Source of the DNA: Prevotella sp. UBA3837 | Lineage (GTDB): Bacteria > Bacteroidota > Bacteroidia > Bacteroidales > Bacteroidaceae | Reading direction: 5' to 3' | DNA: 5,844 bases | Assembly: GCA_002392835.1 (NCBI GenBank) | Contig: DGHX01000069.1 | Location: 14,249 to 20,092 of the forward strand | Shown: positions 1-5,844 of the stretch, in pieces | Layout: every line of letters begins with the position of its first letter | Position numbering within the stretch: position 1 is the stretch's first letter | The notes under the pieces: model-generated | What the model saw: the letters and a program-made list of their open reading frames with translations, nothing else | What the model was told of the DNA's origin: nothing | The model's database searches: none | Position numbers and translations under genes: made by a program

Positions 1-702
1 GAGTGCAACCAGGGCAAGCCCCAGGTGAACTACAAGGAGGCCATCACCAAGGAAGTGGAGATCGAGGAGGTCTACAAGAAGCAGTCGGGTGGTCGCGGTA
101 AGTACGCCAAGATGCTTGTCAAGGTTGGCCCCGTCGACGAGGACTACGACCTGAAGAACAACCCCGGCCTGCAGTTCGTGAACGAGGTGAAGGGTGGTAA
201 CATTCCTAAGGAGTTCATTCCCAGCATCCAGAAGGGCTTCGAGGCAGCCATGAAGAACGGCATCCTGGGTGGCTATCCTGTTGACTCGCTGAAGGTGACC
301 GTTGTCGATGGTGGTTTCCACCCCGTTGACTCTGACCAGCTGTCATTCGAGATTGCCGCACAGATGGCTTACAAAGAGGCCTGCCAGAAAGCTAAGCCCG
401 TACTGATGGAGCCCATCATGAAGCTCGAGGTGGTGACGCCCGAGGAGAACATGGGTGACGTCATCGGCGACCTGAACAAGCGTCGTGGACAGGTGGAAGG
501 CATGGAGGAGAGCCGCAGCGGCGCTCGCGTGGTGAAGGCCATGGTGCCCCTGAGCGAGATGTTCGGCTACGTCACCGCCCTGCGTACCATCACCAGCGGA
601 CGTGCCACCAGCAGCATGGAGTACGACCACCACGCACCGCTCTCGAGCGCCATCGCCAAGGCAGTGCTCGAAGAGGTGAAGGGCCGCGCCGACCTGGTGT
701 AA
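1..702 (+). CDS. fusA: Elongation factor G, C-terminal part (5' end outside window)
   Basis: EF-G is the cytoplasmic GTPase that moves tRNA and mRNA through the ribosome after peptide-bond formation and helps RF/RRF recycle ribosomes. The reading frame is open from base 1 and ends at TAA 700-702, giving 233 visible residues, about the last third of a roughly 700-residue protein. The G domain and domain II are outside. Visible are domain IV, starting near PQVNYKEA (residues 7-14), with QSGGRGKY and the tip loop around FHPVDSD (His at residue 107), and domain V with TPEENMGDVIGDL, RRRG-like KRRGQVEGM, LSEMFGY and SGRATSSM. The true start is upstream, so the GTG at base 25 is only an internal valine codon. 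Arg codons here are all CGC/CGT and Lys is nearly all AAG, as expected for a highly expressed gene. A terminator follows directly, so no ribosomal protein gene is joined behind it. Identity is certain; whether it is the main copy or a second EF-G paralogue cannot be settled from the C-terminus. Confidence 0.97.
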   Translation, partial: ECNQGKPQVNYKEAITKEVEIEEVYKKQSGGRGKYAKMLVKVGPVDEDYDLKNNPGLQFVNEVKGGNIPKEFIPSIQKGFEAAMKNGILGGYPVDSLKVTVVDGGFHPVDSDQLSFEIAAQMAYKEACQKAKPVLMEPIMKLEVVTPEENMGDVIGDLNKRRGQVEGMEESRSGARVVKAMVPLSEMFGYVTALRTITSGRATSSMEYDHHAPLSSAIAKAVLEEVKGRADLV

Positions 703-734
703 CAAACCTGTACCCTATATTTCGACAGATCATG

Positions 735-768
735 AAAAAACCGAGAGCCCAGTGCTTTCGGTTTTTTT
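735..768 (+). terminator. Intrinsic terminator after fusA
   Basis: A hairpin starts 32 bases after the fusA stop. The arms are CCGAGAG (741-747) and CTTTCGG (755-761), with one G-T pair, and the 7-base loop is 748-754. Six A residues (735-740) lie before the stem and seven T residues (762-768) after it. The U-tract on the plus strand makes a textbook Rho-independent terminator. The A-run would give a U-tract on the other strand too, but no gene runs toward it from the right. Confidence 0.92.
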
Positions 769-858
769 GTGTCTATATAGCATTTGCCCCCTATTGTGCC
801 TGAGTATCGGAGAAAGACTTTGTAAGGCTGAGGTTTAGTCTTTATGTCCTAATCCTCG

Positions 859-891
859 CGCGCGTACTGGAAGAAAAAAGTGGCCCGCGCG
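859..891. repeat. GC-rich inverted repeat in the fusA to rpn gap
   Basis: CGCGCG at 859-864 is matched by CGCGCG at 886-891 around a 21-base A/G-rich spacer, so a 6-bp stem could form. The left copy is part of a longer alternating CG run (857-864). It is not followed by a T-run and is not a convincing terminator. The rest of 769-913 shows no ORF of note, no RNA gene I recognise and no promoter matching the Bacteroidetes consensus. Confidence 0.4.
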
Positions 892-913
892 TGAAACTGT
901 ATTAATTTGCATG

Positions 914-934
914 AGGTGCAAGAAGCACTTTTTT
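914..934 (+). terminator. Small hairpin with T-run just upstream of the rpn promoter
   Basis: AGGTGC (914-919) can pair with GCACTT (925-930), using one G-T pair, around the 5-base loop AAGAA. The T-run covers 929-934. This is a weak terminator-like hairpin. Because the T-run ends 10 bases before the TTTG box at 945, it could instead be an upstream element that helps the promoter. The sequence alone does not decide between these. Confidence 0.3.
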
Positions 935-944
935 GCGTTAGTTA

Positions 945-976
945 TTTGGCAATATCAGAAATAATCAGTAACTTTG
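945..976 (+). promoter_or_regulatory. Bacteroidetes-type promoter for the rpn-like gene
   Basis: TTTG at 945-948 is the -33 box and TAACTTTG at 969-976 is an exact match to the -7 box TAnnTTTG used by the Bacteroidetes primary sigma factor. The spacer is 20 bp, inside the usual 19-21. Transcription would start around 980-984, leaving a leader of roughly 20 bases before the ATG at 1002. The leader is A/T-rich with no Shine-Dalgarno match, which is normal in this phylum. Confidence 0.85.
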
Positions 977-1001
977 CGGCAAATTAGTAAACGATACGCT
1001 T

Positions 1002-2066
1002 ATGATAACCGTTGCCAACCCTATCTATGACGTGGTGTTCAAATACTTGATGGAGGACAAACGTATAGCACGCACCATCCTGTCAGCCCTGTTGAAGGAA
1101 GACATCATAGAGGTGGACCTGCGCCCTCATGAATACGTAAACGACAAGCGTGACTCTGTGTCAGTGCTGCGCATCGATTTCGGTGCCCGTGTCCGGCGCA
1201 GCGACGGATCAGAACAGCTTATCCTGATAGAGCTTCAAAAGACCTGGCTTGAAACGGAGACATTGCGTTTCCGACAGTACCTGGGCGTACAGTACGACAA
1301 CCCTGACAACATGCAGGACGGTGGCGAGCATGCTTTGCCCATGGTGGCTGTCTATCTGCTGGGCCACCGGGTGGGCGACATCGACGAACCGGTACTCTAT
1401 GTCAAACACAAGGCGTATAACTACGACGAACAGCTGGTTACCAAGGGACTGCCCGACCCATTTGTAGACAGCCTGACGCACGACAGCATCATCGTGCAAA
1501 TACCTCTGCTGCGCGGCCACTTAACCCATCAGCCAGGCGGAAGGACACACGGCAAAGAGCGTCTGGACAGGGTGCTGAGCATTTTTGACCAAAGCAACGG
1601 CGAGGGCCGCAACAAGCGAGTGCTCAACATTGACGACAGCATGTACAGCGGCGATGACGACATGGAGCATATCATACAGCGACTGGCCATGGCTGCCGGC
1701 GACTCAAAACTTCGTCAGGACATGAACATCGAGGAGGAATTCATTTCTGCCATCGAAAGGCGTGACACCGAGATCCTTCACCGAGACTACGCACTGGCCA
1801 AACAAAAGGTACTCATTGACGAGCAGAAGTCGCAGATTGACGAGCAGAAGTCGCAGATTGACGAGCAGAAGTCGCAGATTGATGAGCAGAAGTCGCAGAT
1901 TGATGAGCAGAAGTCGCAGATTGACGAGCAAAGCATACGGCTTGCAAGAAAAGACGAGTCGCTGAAAAAATCAATCCAATTGCTTAGTGCCGCTAATCTT
2001 TCACCTGAAGCCATAGCAGAAAGCCTCAGCATGAGTATCGAAGAAGTCAAACGTTTCTTGCAATGA
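1002..2066 (+). CDS. Rpn-family PD-(D/E)XK nuclease / putative transposase with heptad-repeat C-terminus
   Basis: This 354-residue protein matches the Rpn (recombination-promoting nuclease, PDDEXK 'putative transposase') family. The N-terminus has the family opening NPIYDVVFKYLMED (6-19). The nuclease core is Asp59 in RIDFGARV, then Glu77 and Gln79 in LIELQKTW, the D...ExQ form of the PD-(D/E)XK active site. The block KGLPDPFVDSLTHDSI (148-163) follows. Residues about 213-260 are acidic and helical-looking. Residues 272-310 hold five exact IDEQKSQ heptads plus a partial sixth, probably a coiled coil. The last 22 residues (333-354, LSPEAIAE...EEVKRFLQ) look like the small helix-turn-helix found at the end of many such proteins. 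There is no signal peptide or membrane segment. ATG 1002 is chosen because it follows a well-placed promoter and begins the conserved domain. Arg codons include AGA, AGG and CGG, unlike fusA, which fits an accessory gene. Known relatives are toxic DNA endonucleases acting in RecA-independent recombination and phage defence; activity here is inferred. Confidence 0.88.
   Translation: MITVANPIYDVVFKYLMEDKRIARTILSALLKEDIIEVDLRPHEYVNDKRDSVSVLRIDFGARVRRSDGSEQLILIELQKTWLETETLRFRQYLGVQYDNPDNMQDGGEHALPMVAVYLLGHRVGDIDEPVLYVKHKAYNYDEQLVTKGLPDPFVDSLTHDSIIVQIPLLRGHLTHQPGGRTHGKERLDRVLSIFDQSNGEGRNKRVLNIDDSMYSGDDDMEHIIQRLAMAAGDSKLRQDMNIEEEFISAIERRDTEILHRDYALAKQKVLIDEQKSQIDEQKSQIDEQKSQIDEQKSQIDEQKSQIDEQSIRLARKDESLKKSIQLLSAANLSPEAIAESLSMSIEEVKRFLQ
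1815..1930 (+). repeat. 21-bp in-frame tandem repeat, five full units plus a partial sixth
   Basis: The unit begins ATTGACGAGCAGAAG and ends TCGCAG. Units start at 1815, 1836, 1857, 1878 and 1899, and an 11-base sixth copy covers 1920-1930. The only differences are GAT instead of GAC for Asp in units 4 and 5. Each unit adds the heptad IDEQKSQ, so gain or loss of units keeps the frame. Such exact repeats are prone to slippage, so copy number probably differs between strains. The shared GAT in two adjacent units suggests that one arose by recent duplication of the other. Confidence 0.97.
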
Positions 2067-2162
2067 GCAACCAAGCCTGTCAGGAACGGTTTCTCTGAAA
2101 CAACTGTGCACACTTGTCTTTTCACCCCCTTGCAACAAGTCAGACTGCATAAAGAACTGGAA

Positions 2163-4640
2163 ATGCTGCCCGCCGCCGCGATAGCAGGCCCACTGAACGA
2201 GGCACTGCTGACCAGCCAGGCTGCAATAGTGACGGCGGCTCCCGGCGCGGGAAAATCCACGTTGCTACCGCTGACCATTCTGAAAGGATTGCCAGCCAAC
2301 AGCGGGAAGATTATCGTACTGGAGCCCCGCCGTGTGGCAGCCCGTCAAATAGCCTCGCGCATGGCATGGCTGCTGGGTGAAGCAGTAGGCCAGACGGTGG
2401 GCTACCGCATCCGCTTCGAGAGCAAGGTGTCGGGTGAGACGCGCATCGAAGTGGTCACCGAGGGAGTACTTACCCGCATGCTGATTGACGACCCGACACT
2501 GGAAGGCATCAGCGTGGTCATCTTCGACGAATTTCACGAGCGAAGCCTGAATACCGACGAGGCTTTTGCCCTTACACGGCAATGCCAGGAACTGCTGCGC
2601 TACGACCTTCGCATCGTTGTCATGTCGGCCACCATCGACACATCAGCGCTGGCCGCTGTGCTGCATTGTCCGGTACTGCAGAGCCAGGGAAAGATGTTCC
2701 CAGTGGAGATAGTCCGCACGGAAGAAGAGGCCGATGCCTTCAACGCCGCGCAGCTCGTTGCCCGTACCGTTCTTCAGGCCCATCGTGTCCACGAAGGCGA
2801 CATCCTGGCCTTCCTGCCTGGCGAAGGAGAGATACGGCGCACGGAAGAGTTGCTCGCAGGTAGCCTGGGCGACACACACATCTATCCACTTTACGGATTG
2901 CTCTCTAACGATGAGCAGGCACGGGCCATAGCCCCCAGCCTTCCCGGCCAGCGGAAAGTGGTGCTGGCCACGCCCATCGCCGAGACGTCGCTGACCATCG
3001 AAGGCGTGCGCGTAGTGGTCGACTCGGGCCTTTGCCGCAAGATGGTGTTCGATGCCGGCAGTGGACTGAGCCATCTTCAGACGGTGCGCATCTCGGCCGA
3101 CATGGCCACACAACGCACAGGCCGTGCCGGACGTGTGGCGCCAGGGGTGTGCTACCGCTTATGGAGCATGGCCACCGAGCACCGCATGGAGCTGGTACGC
3201 ACGCCAGAGATCATGGAAGCCGACCTTACCCCGCTGGTTCTCGACGCTGCCATGTGGGGCGAGAGCGAGGTGGAGCGCCTGCCATGGCTCACTCCCCCAC
3301 CCCGCCCAGCCATCGCATACGCCAGGTCGCTGTTGCAGTCACTCGGTGCGCTCAGCACTGAAGGCAGGGTGACGCCACAGGGAAAGTCGCTGTCAAAACT
3401 TCCATGCCACCCGCGTATTGCACGCATGCTCCTTTCGGCCACCAGCCCTGAGCAACGGCTGCTGGCAGCCGACATCGCCGCACTGTTAGAAGAGAAAGAC
3501 CCAATGGCTGGCGACGCCGACACATCGGTGGCCCGACGGCTTGACGCACTGCGCAGCGCTCGCCGCACAGGCAAGCCTGGCCGCTGGGCACACATGGAGC
3601 GGACGGCCCGCCAATATGCCGAAATGGTACACGCCAGCCAGCGCTGCACCTCAGTCAATCCATACGAAGCCGGTGTACTGCTCGCCTCAGCCTTCCCCGA
3701 GCGCATCGGCAGGGCATGGCGCGAAGGGGCTGCCACCTATCAGCTGTCGGGAGGCGACCTCGTTGCATTGGAGCCTTCCGATCCGCTGGCAGCGTCAGAG
3801 TGGCTTGTGGCAGCATCCATGCACCGCAAGGCAGGCGGAGTGGGCAAGGTGTTCCTGGCAAGCATCGTTGACCCCGCCGACCTGAAAGAATATGCTATTG
3901 AACGCGACAACATCAGCTGGGATGCCAAAGCCGGTGCCGTCGTGGCGCGATGCGAGCTGCGCATCGGCACCATTCTTTTAGACTCGAAGCCGCTCTCCGG
4001 CAACATGCGCGACGTGGTGCAACAGGTGGTTAGCGAAGCCATGGTCAAGGACGGTCCTTCGATGCTCAGCTTCACCGACGAGGTGCATGCCTTACAGCGC
4101 CGCATAGCCTTCATAGCAACCCGCCACCCCGAGTTGCTCCTGCCGACGGTAGACACTGAGTCGGTATGCCGCAGCGCTCCGGAATGGGGGCCCCTGTTTA
4201 TAGGAAAGGCCTCGACGACGGCAGAACTGAAGAAGATTGACGTCAGCGAAGTCATCTGGAGCAGACTCACCTACCAGCAGCAGCAAGCCGTGGACAAGCT
4301 GGCCCCCACACACATCGTCGTTCCCACGGGCAGCCGCATCCGTCTGGACTATCGTCAGGGGGCCGAAGCTCCCGTGCTGAAGGTGCGGCTGCAGGAATGC
4401 TTCGGACTGGTAGACACGCCACAGGTCGACGGTGCGCCCGTACTGATGGAGCTGCTGTCGCCAGGATTCAAGCCCGTGCAGCTTACCACCGACCTGCGTA
4501 GTTTCTGGGGCAACACCTATTTTGAAGTACGGAAAGAACTGCGCCGCCGCTACCCCAAGCACGCGTGGCCCGACGATCCGATGCAAGCGTCCCCGGTGAG
4601 AGGGGTGAAGAGAAATGAAGAAAATCATCATAGCCATTGA
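2163..4640 (+). CDS. hrpB: ATP-dependent helicase HrpB (DExH family)
   Basis: HrpB is a cytoplasmic DEAH/DExH superfamily 2 helicase thought to act on RNA; its physiological role is poorly known. From ATG 2163 the protein has 825 residues, close to E. coli HrpB. In order it shows Walker A GAGKST (28-33), LEPRR (53-57), TEGVLTRM (99-106), DEFH (122-125), SAT (155-157), FLPG (217-220), motif V ATPIAETS (269-276) and motif VI QRTGRAGR (317-324). A helicase-associated region follows (HPRIARML at 416-423), then the HrpB-specific C-terminal domain with PTGSRI (721-726) and the diagnostic RYPKHAWPDDP (796-806). The frame can be extended to a GTG at 2106, but the extra 19 residues look unlike the family, and LPAAA after the ATG at 2163 lines up with the E. 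coli N-terminus. The gene starts 96 bases after the rpn-like stop with no clear promoter or terminator between, and its last 26 bases overlap the kinase gene. All catalytic motifs are intact. Confidence 0.96.
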   Translation: MLPAAAIAGPLNEALLTSQAAIVTAAPGAGKSTLLPLTILKGLPANSGKIIVLEPRRVAARQIASRMAWLLGEAVGQTVGYRIRFESKVSGETRIEVVTEGVLTRMLIDDPTLEGISVVIFDEFHERSLNTDEAFALTRQCQELLRYDLRIVVMSATIDTSALAAVLHCPVLQSQGKMFPVEIVRTEEEADAFNAAQLVARTVLQAHRVHEGDILAFLPGEGEIRRTEELLAGSLGDTHIYPLYGLLSNDEQARAIAPSLPGQRKVVLATPIAETSLTIEGVRVVVDSGLCRKMVFDAGSGLSHLQTVRISADMATQRTGRAGRVAPGVCYRLWSMATEHRMELVRTPEIMEADLTPLVLDAAMWGESEVERLPWLTPPPRPAIAYARSLLQSLGALSTEGRVTPQGKSLSKLPCHPRIARMLLSATSPEQRLLAADIAALLEEKDPMAGDADTSVARRLDALRSARRTGKPGRWAHMERTARQYAEMVHASQRCTSVNPYEAGVLLASAFPERIGRAWREGAATYQLSGGDLVALEPSDPLAASEWLVAASMHRKAGGVGKVFLASIVDPADLKEYAIERDNISWDAKAGAVVARCELRIGTILLDSKPLSGNMRDVVQQVVSEAMVKDGPSMLSFTDEVHALQRRIAFIATRHPELLLPTVDTESVCRSAPEWGPLFIGKASTTAELKKIDVSEVIWSRLTYQQQQAVDKLAPTHIVVPTGSRIRLDYRQGAEAPVLKVRLQECFGLVDTPQVDGAPVLMELLSPGFKPVQLTTDLRSFWGNTYFEVRKELRRRYPKHAWPDDPMQASPVRGVKRNEENHHSH
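4601..4607 (+). promoter_or_regulatory. Shine-Dalgarno-like site for the glycerate kinase, inside hrpB
   Basis: AGGGGTG lies 7 bases before ATG 4615 and resembles the AGGAGGTG anti-16S complement. Shine-Dalgarno sites are often weak in this phylum, so its use is plausible rather than sure. It supports choosing ATG 4615 and thus a 26-bp overlap with hrpB, so that ribosomes ending hrpB could restart on the kinase. Confidence 0.4.
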
Positions 4641-5703
4641 CTCCTTCAAAGGATGTCTGACGTCACGCGAGGCCAATCAGGCAGCTGCCGAGGGAATACT
4701 TTGCATGCTGCCTGATGCAGAGGTCGTCCAGTTGCCTGTCAGCGATGGCGGCGAAGGCTGGCTGGAGGCTTTCCGCGCGGTTGCCGGCGGCACGCTGACA
4801 GAGCTGACGGTATGCGACCCGCTGATGCGCCCCGTTACGGCACGCTATCTCGTCAGCGGCGAGACGGCAGTCATTGAAACAGCCCAGGCCAGCGGCCTTA
4901 CGCTGCTCTCGCCAGAGGAGCGAAACCCCATGGTGGCCACCAGCTACGGTACAGGACAGCTCATAGCCGATGCCGTGCGCAAAGGCTGCCGCCACATTAT
5001 CGTAGGACTTGGCGGCAGTGCTACCAGTGACTGCGGCATCGGCATGCTCCGTGCCATCATCGACAGTTTCGGCAAGCACGCCCGATGGGGCGACATACGG
5101 GCCCTCGACGACATCAGCTTCACCATCGCCACCGATGTCACCAATCCCCTGTGCGGCGAGCAGGGAGCAGCCCAGGTCTTTGCCCCGCAGAAAGGAGCCA
5201 CACCAGCTGTGGTGGCCTACCTTGACGCTCGTGCACGACGCTTTGCCGACGTCTCAGCACGCCACTTCGGTTACGACCGCCGCAACGAGCCCGGAGCCGG
5301 CGCGGCAGGGGGCCTCGGCTATGCCTTCATGCAGTATATGAATGCCACATGCTGCACTGGCATCGACCTGTTGCTCAGGGCCGCCCACTTCGATGACATG
5401 CTGCGCACGGCTGCACTCGTCATCACAGGCGAAGGCTCAGCCGACCGCCAGACGCTAATGGGAAAATTGCCCTATGGCATCTTGCAGCATGCTAAAGCCC
5501 ACGACGTACCTGTTTGGCTGATAGCAGGCCACGTCGCTGACCGCCGCCATCTGCTCGAAGCAGGATTCGACAAGGCGGAATGCATCAACCCCGCCAACTT
5601 ATCCTTGAGCGAAGCCATGAAACCAGAAACCGCCATACGGAATATCCGTTTGTTTCTGAATCGCCATGCACAAACAATATCGCTGATATCGCAGACGCCA
5701 TAG
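4615..5703 (+). CDS. Glycerate kinase (GarK/GlxK family)
   Basis: This cytoplasmic kinase phosphorylates D-glycerate with ATP, feeding glycerate from sugar-acid, glyoxylate or serine breakdown into lower glycolysis. E. coli GarK and GlxK make 2-phosphoglycerate, and the same product is likely here. The 362 residues carry the family signatures in order: IAIDSFKG (6-13), SDGGEG (43-48), ETAQASGL (88-95), TSYGTGQLI (109-117), GLGGSATSDCGIGM (131-144), DVTNPLCG (174-181), FAPQKGA (189-195), PGAGAAGGLGYA (226-237) and ITGEGSADRQTLMGKLP (270-286). The family is usually about 375-385 residues. The shortfall lies between GGSAT and DVTNP, where about 20 residues present in E. coli GarK are missing and the frame is intact. 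Cys140 replaces a small residue common in that glycine-rich loop. ATG 4615 puts the conserved N-terminus KKIIIAIDSFKG at the start. The gene overlaps hrpB by 26 bp in another frame, implying cotranscription. Stop is TAG 5701-5703. Confidence 0.95.
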   Translation: MKKIIIAIDSFKGCLTSREANQAAAEGILCMLPDAEVVQLPVSDGGEGWLEAFRAVAGGTLTELTVCDPLMRPVTARYLVSGETAVIETAQASGLTLLSPEERNPMVATSYGTGQLIADAVRKGCRHIIVGLGGSATSDCGIGMLRAIIDSFGKHARWGDIRALDDISFTIATDVTNPLCGEQGAAQVFAPQKGATPAVVAYLDARARRFADVSARHFGYDRRNEPGAGAAGGLGYAFMQYMNATCCTGIDLLLRAAHFDDMLRTAALVITGEGSADRQTLMGKLPYGILQHAKAHDVPVWLIAGHVADRRHLLEAGFDKAECINPANLSLSEAMKPETAIRNIRLFLNRHAQTISLISQTP

Positions 5704-5751
5704 CTGGCAGAATCAGAGCTCAAGTGATGCAAATGTGATGCTAACAAAGAA

Positions 5752-5790
5752 AGATCCGCAAGATTCTGTATGTCAGTTTCTTGCGGATTT
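5752..5790 (-). terminator. Convergent hairpin terminator between tRNA-Arg and glycerate kinase
   Basis: ATCCGCAAGA (5754-5763) is perfectly inverted as TCTTGCGGAT (5779-5788). With a G-T and an A-T pair the stem reaches 12 bp, around a 15-base loop. On the minus strand the stem is followed by CTTTCTTTGTT, a good U-rich tail for ending the tRNA transcript 8 bases past its 3' end. On the plus strand only three T residues follow, so it would be a weaker stop for the kinase transcript. The two genes converge, so one hairpin may serve both. The rest of the 5704-5797 gap holds nothing else I recognise. Confidence 0.75.
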
Positions 5791-5797
5791 CGTAAAG

Positions 5798-5844
5798 TGA
5801 TCCCGTTGGGACTCGAACCCAAGACCCACAGCTTAGAAGGCTGT
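5798..5844 (-). tRNA. tRNA-Arg(UCU), 3' part; 5' end outside window
   Basis: Read on the minus strand, 5844 to 5798, the window starts at the 5' side of the anticodon stem. The stem is ACAGC (5844-5840) with GCTGT (5832-5828), and the loop CTTCTAA (5839-5833) has anticodon TCT at 5837-5835, which reads AGA/AGG arginine codons. A 5-base variable loop GGGTC follows. The T arm is TTGGG, loop TTCGAGT, then CCCAA (5822-5806). The acceptor 3' strand is CGGGATC (5805-5799) with discriminator A (5798). The next bases are CTT, so CCA is not encoded and must be added by the CCA-adding enzyme. The D arm and 5' acceptor strand lie beyond 5844, so the acceptor pairing cannot be checked. Confidence 0.93.

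Noticed and set aside
732..803. 23-residue ORF starting MKKPRAQ after fusA
   Set aside because: It is translated through the fusA terminator hairpin and its T-run; chance ORF.
911..964. 17-residue ORF starting MRCKKHFF
   Set aside because: It covers the hairpin, T-run and -33 box; it would lie ahead of the predicted transcription start of the rpn-like gene.
1580..1587. CATTTTTG as an internal -7 box for a C-terminal rpn product
   Set aside because: It lacks the leading T of TAnnTTTG and has no TTTG box 19-21 bp upstream.
1815..1930. CRISPR-like array
   Set aside because: The repeats are contiguous 21-bp units without spacers and encode protein in frame.
2106..2162. Upstream GTG start for hrpB adding 19 residues
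   Set aside because: The extension does not resemble the HrpB N-terminus, while ATG 2163 aligns well with it.
1787..2299. 170-residue minus-strand ORF with repeated CSSICDF units
   Set aside because: It is the antisense reading of the 21-bp repeat array; the repeats hold the frame open on the other strand. The plus strand has the conserved nuclease and HrpB proteins.
2969..2992. Proline instead of asparagine in HrpB motif V (ATPIAETS)
   Set aside because: This position varies among helicases of the family and the catalytic residues are intact; not evidence of inactivation.
3152..3736. Long minus-strand ORF inside hrpB
   Set aside because: Shadow of GC-rich coding sequence; low-complexity composition rich in Ser, Arg and Ala, and no recognisable motif opposite an intact helicase. 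The same holds for the other antisense ORFs in hrpB and the kinase gene, including 4092-4676.
1002..4640. Nuclease plus helicase as a two-gene defence system
   Set aside because: The helicase has full HrpB signatures, including the HrpB-specific C-terminus, and pairs with a metabolic gene; nothing in the sequence links it to the nuclease beyond adjacency.
5472..5822. 116-residue minus-strand ORF at the right end
   Set aside because: It begins within the tRNA-Arg T arm, runs through the terminator hairpin and lies antisense to the kinase gene.

Overview
This window is an ordinary chromosomal stretch from a member of the Bacteroidetes, most likely Bacteroidales and probably a Prevotella relative. 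Three things point there. The EF-G C-terminus reads like the Bacteroides/Prevotella form. The one clear promoter has the Bacteroidetes layout (TTTG, 20-bp spacer, TAnnTTTG) rather than a sigma70 layout. The nuclease-like gene belongs to a type common in Prevotella genomes. Genes are fairly GC-rich, with an AT-richer gap ahead of the nuclease gene. The lineage is inferred from these features, not from a database search.

Layout: (1) 1-702, the 3' third of fusA (elongation factor G), cut by the window edge and closed by a strong intrinsic terminator. (2) 703-1001, a 299-bp gap holding that terminator, a GC-rich inverted repeat, a small hairpin with a T-run and a well-formed promoter. (3) 1002-2066, a PD-(D/E)XK nuclease of the Rpn/putative-transposase family, carrying an exact 21-bp in-frame tandem repeat that encodes the heptad IDEQKSQ. 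(4) 2163-4640, hrpB, a DExH ATP-dependent helicase. (5) 4615-5703, a glycerate kinase whose start lies inside the end of hrpB. (6) 5704-5844, a convergent hairpin terminator and the 3' part of a tRNA-Arg(UCU) on the minus strand, cut by the window edge.

The rpn-like gene, hrpB and the glycerate kinase gene share a strand. hrpB and the kinase gene overlap by 26 bp and are probably translationally coupled. I see no convincing separate promoter or terminator between the rpn-like gene and hrpB, so the promoter at 945-976 may drive all three, but this is inference. fusA and the tRNA belong to translation; HrpB and the kinase look like housekeeping genes. The rpn-like gene is the accessory element and the place most worth a second look. 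Known Rpn proteins are toxic nucleases checked by a small protein made from the C-terminal part of the same gene, and repeat number in that part varies among strains. A slippage-prone heptad array sits in the same part of this gene. I see no other candidate for an undescribed system.
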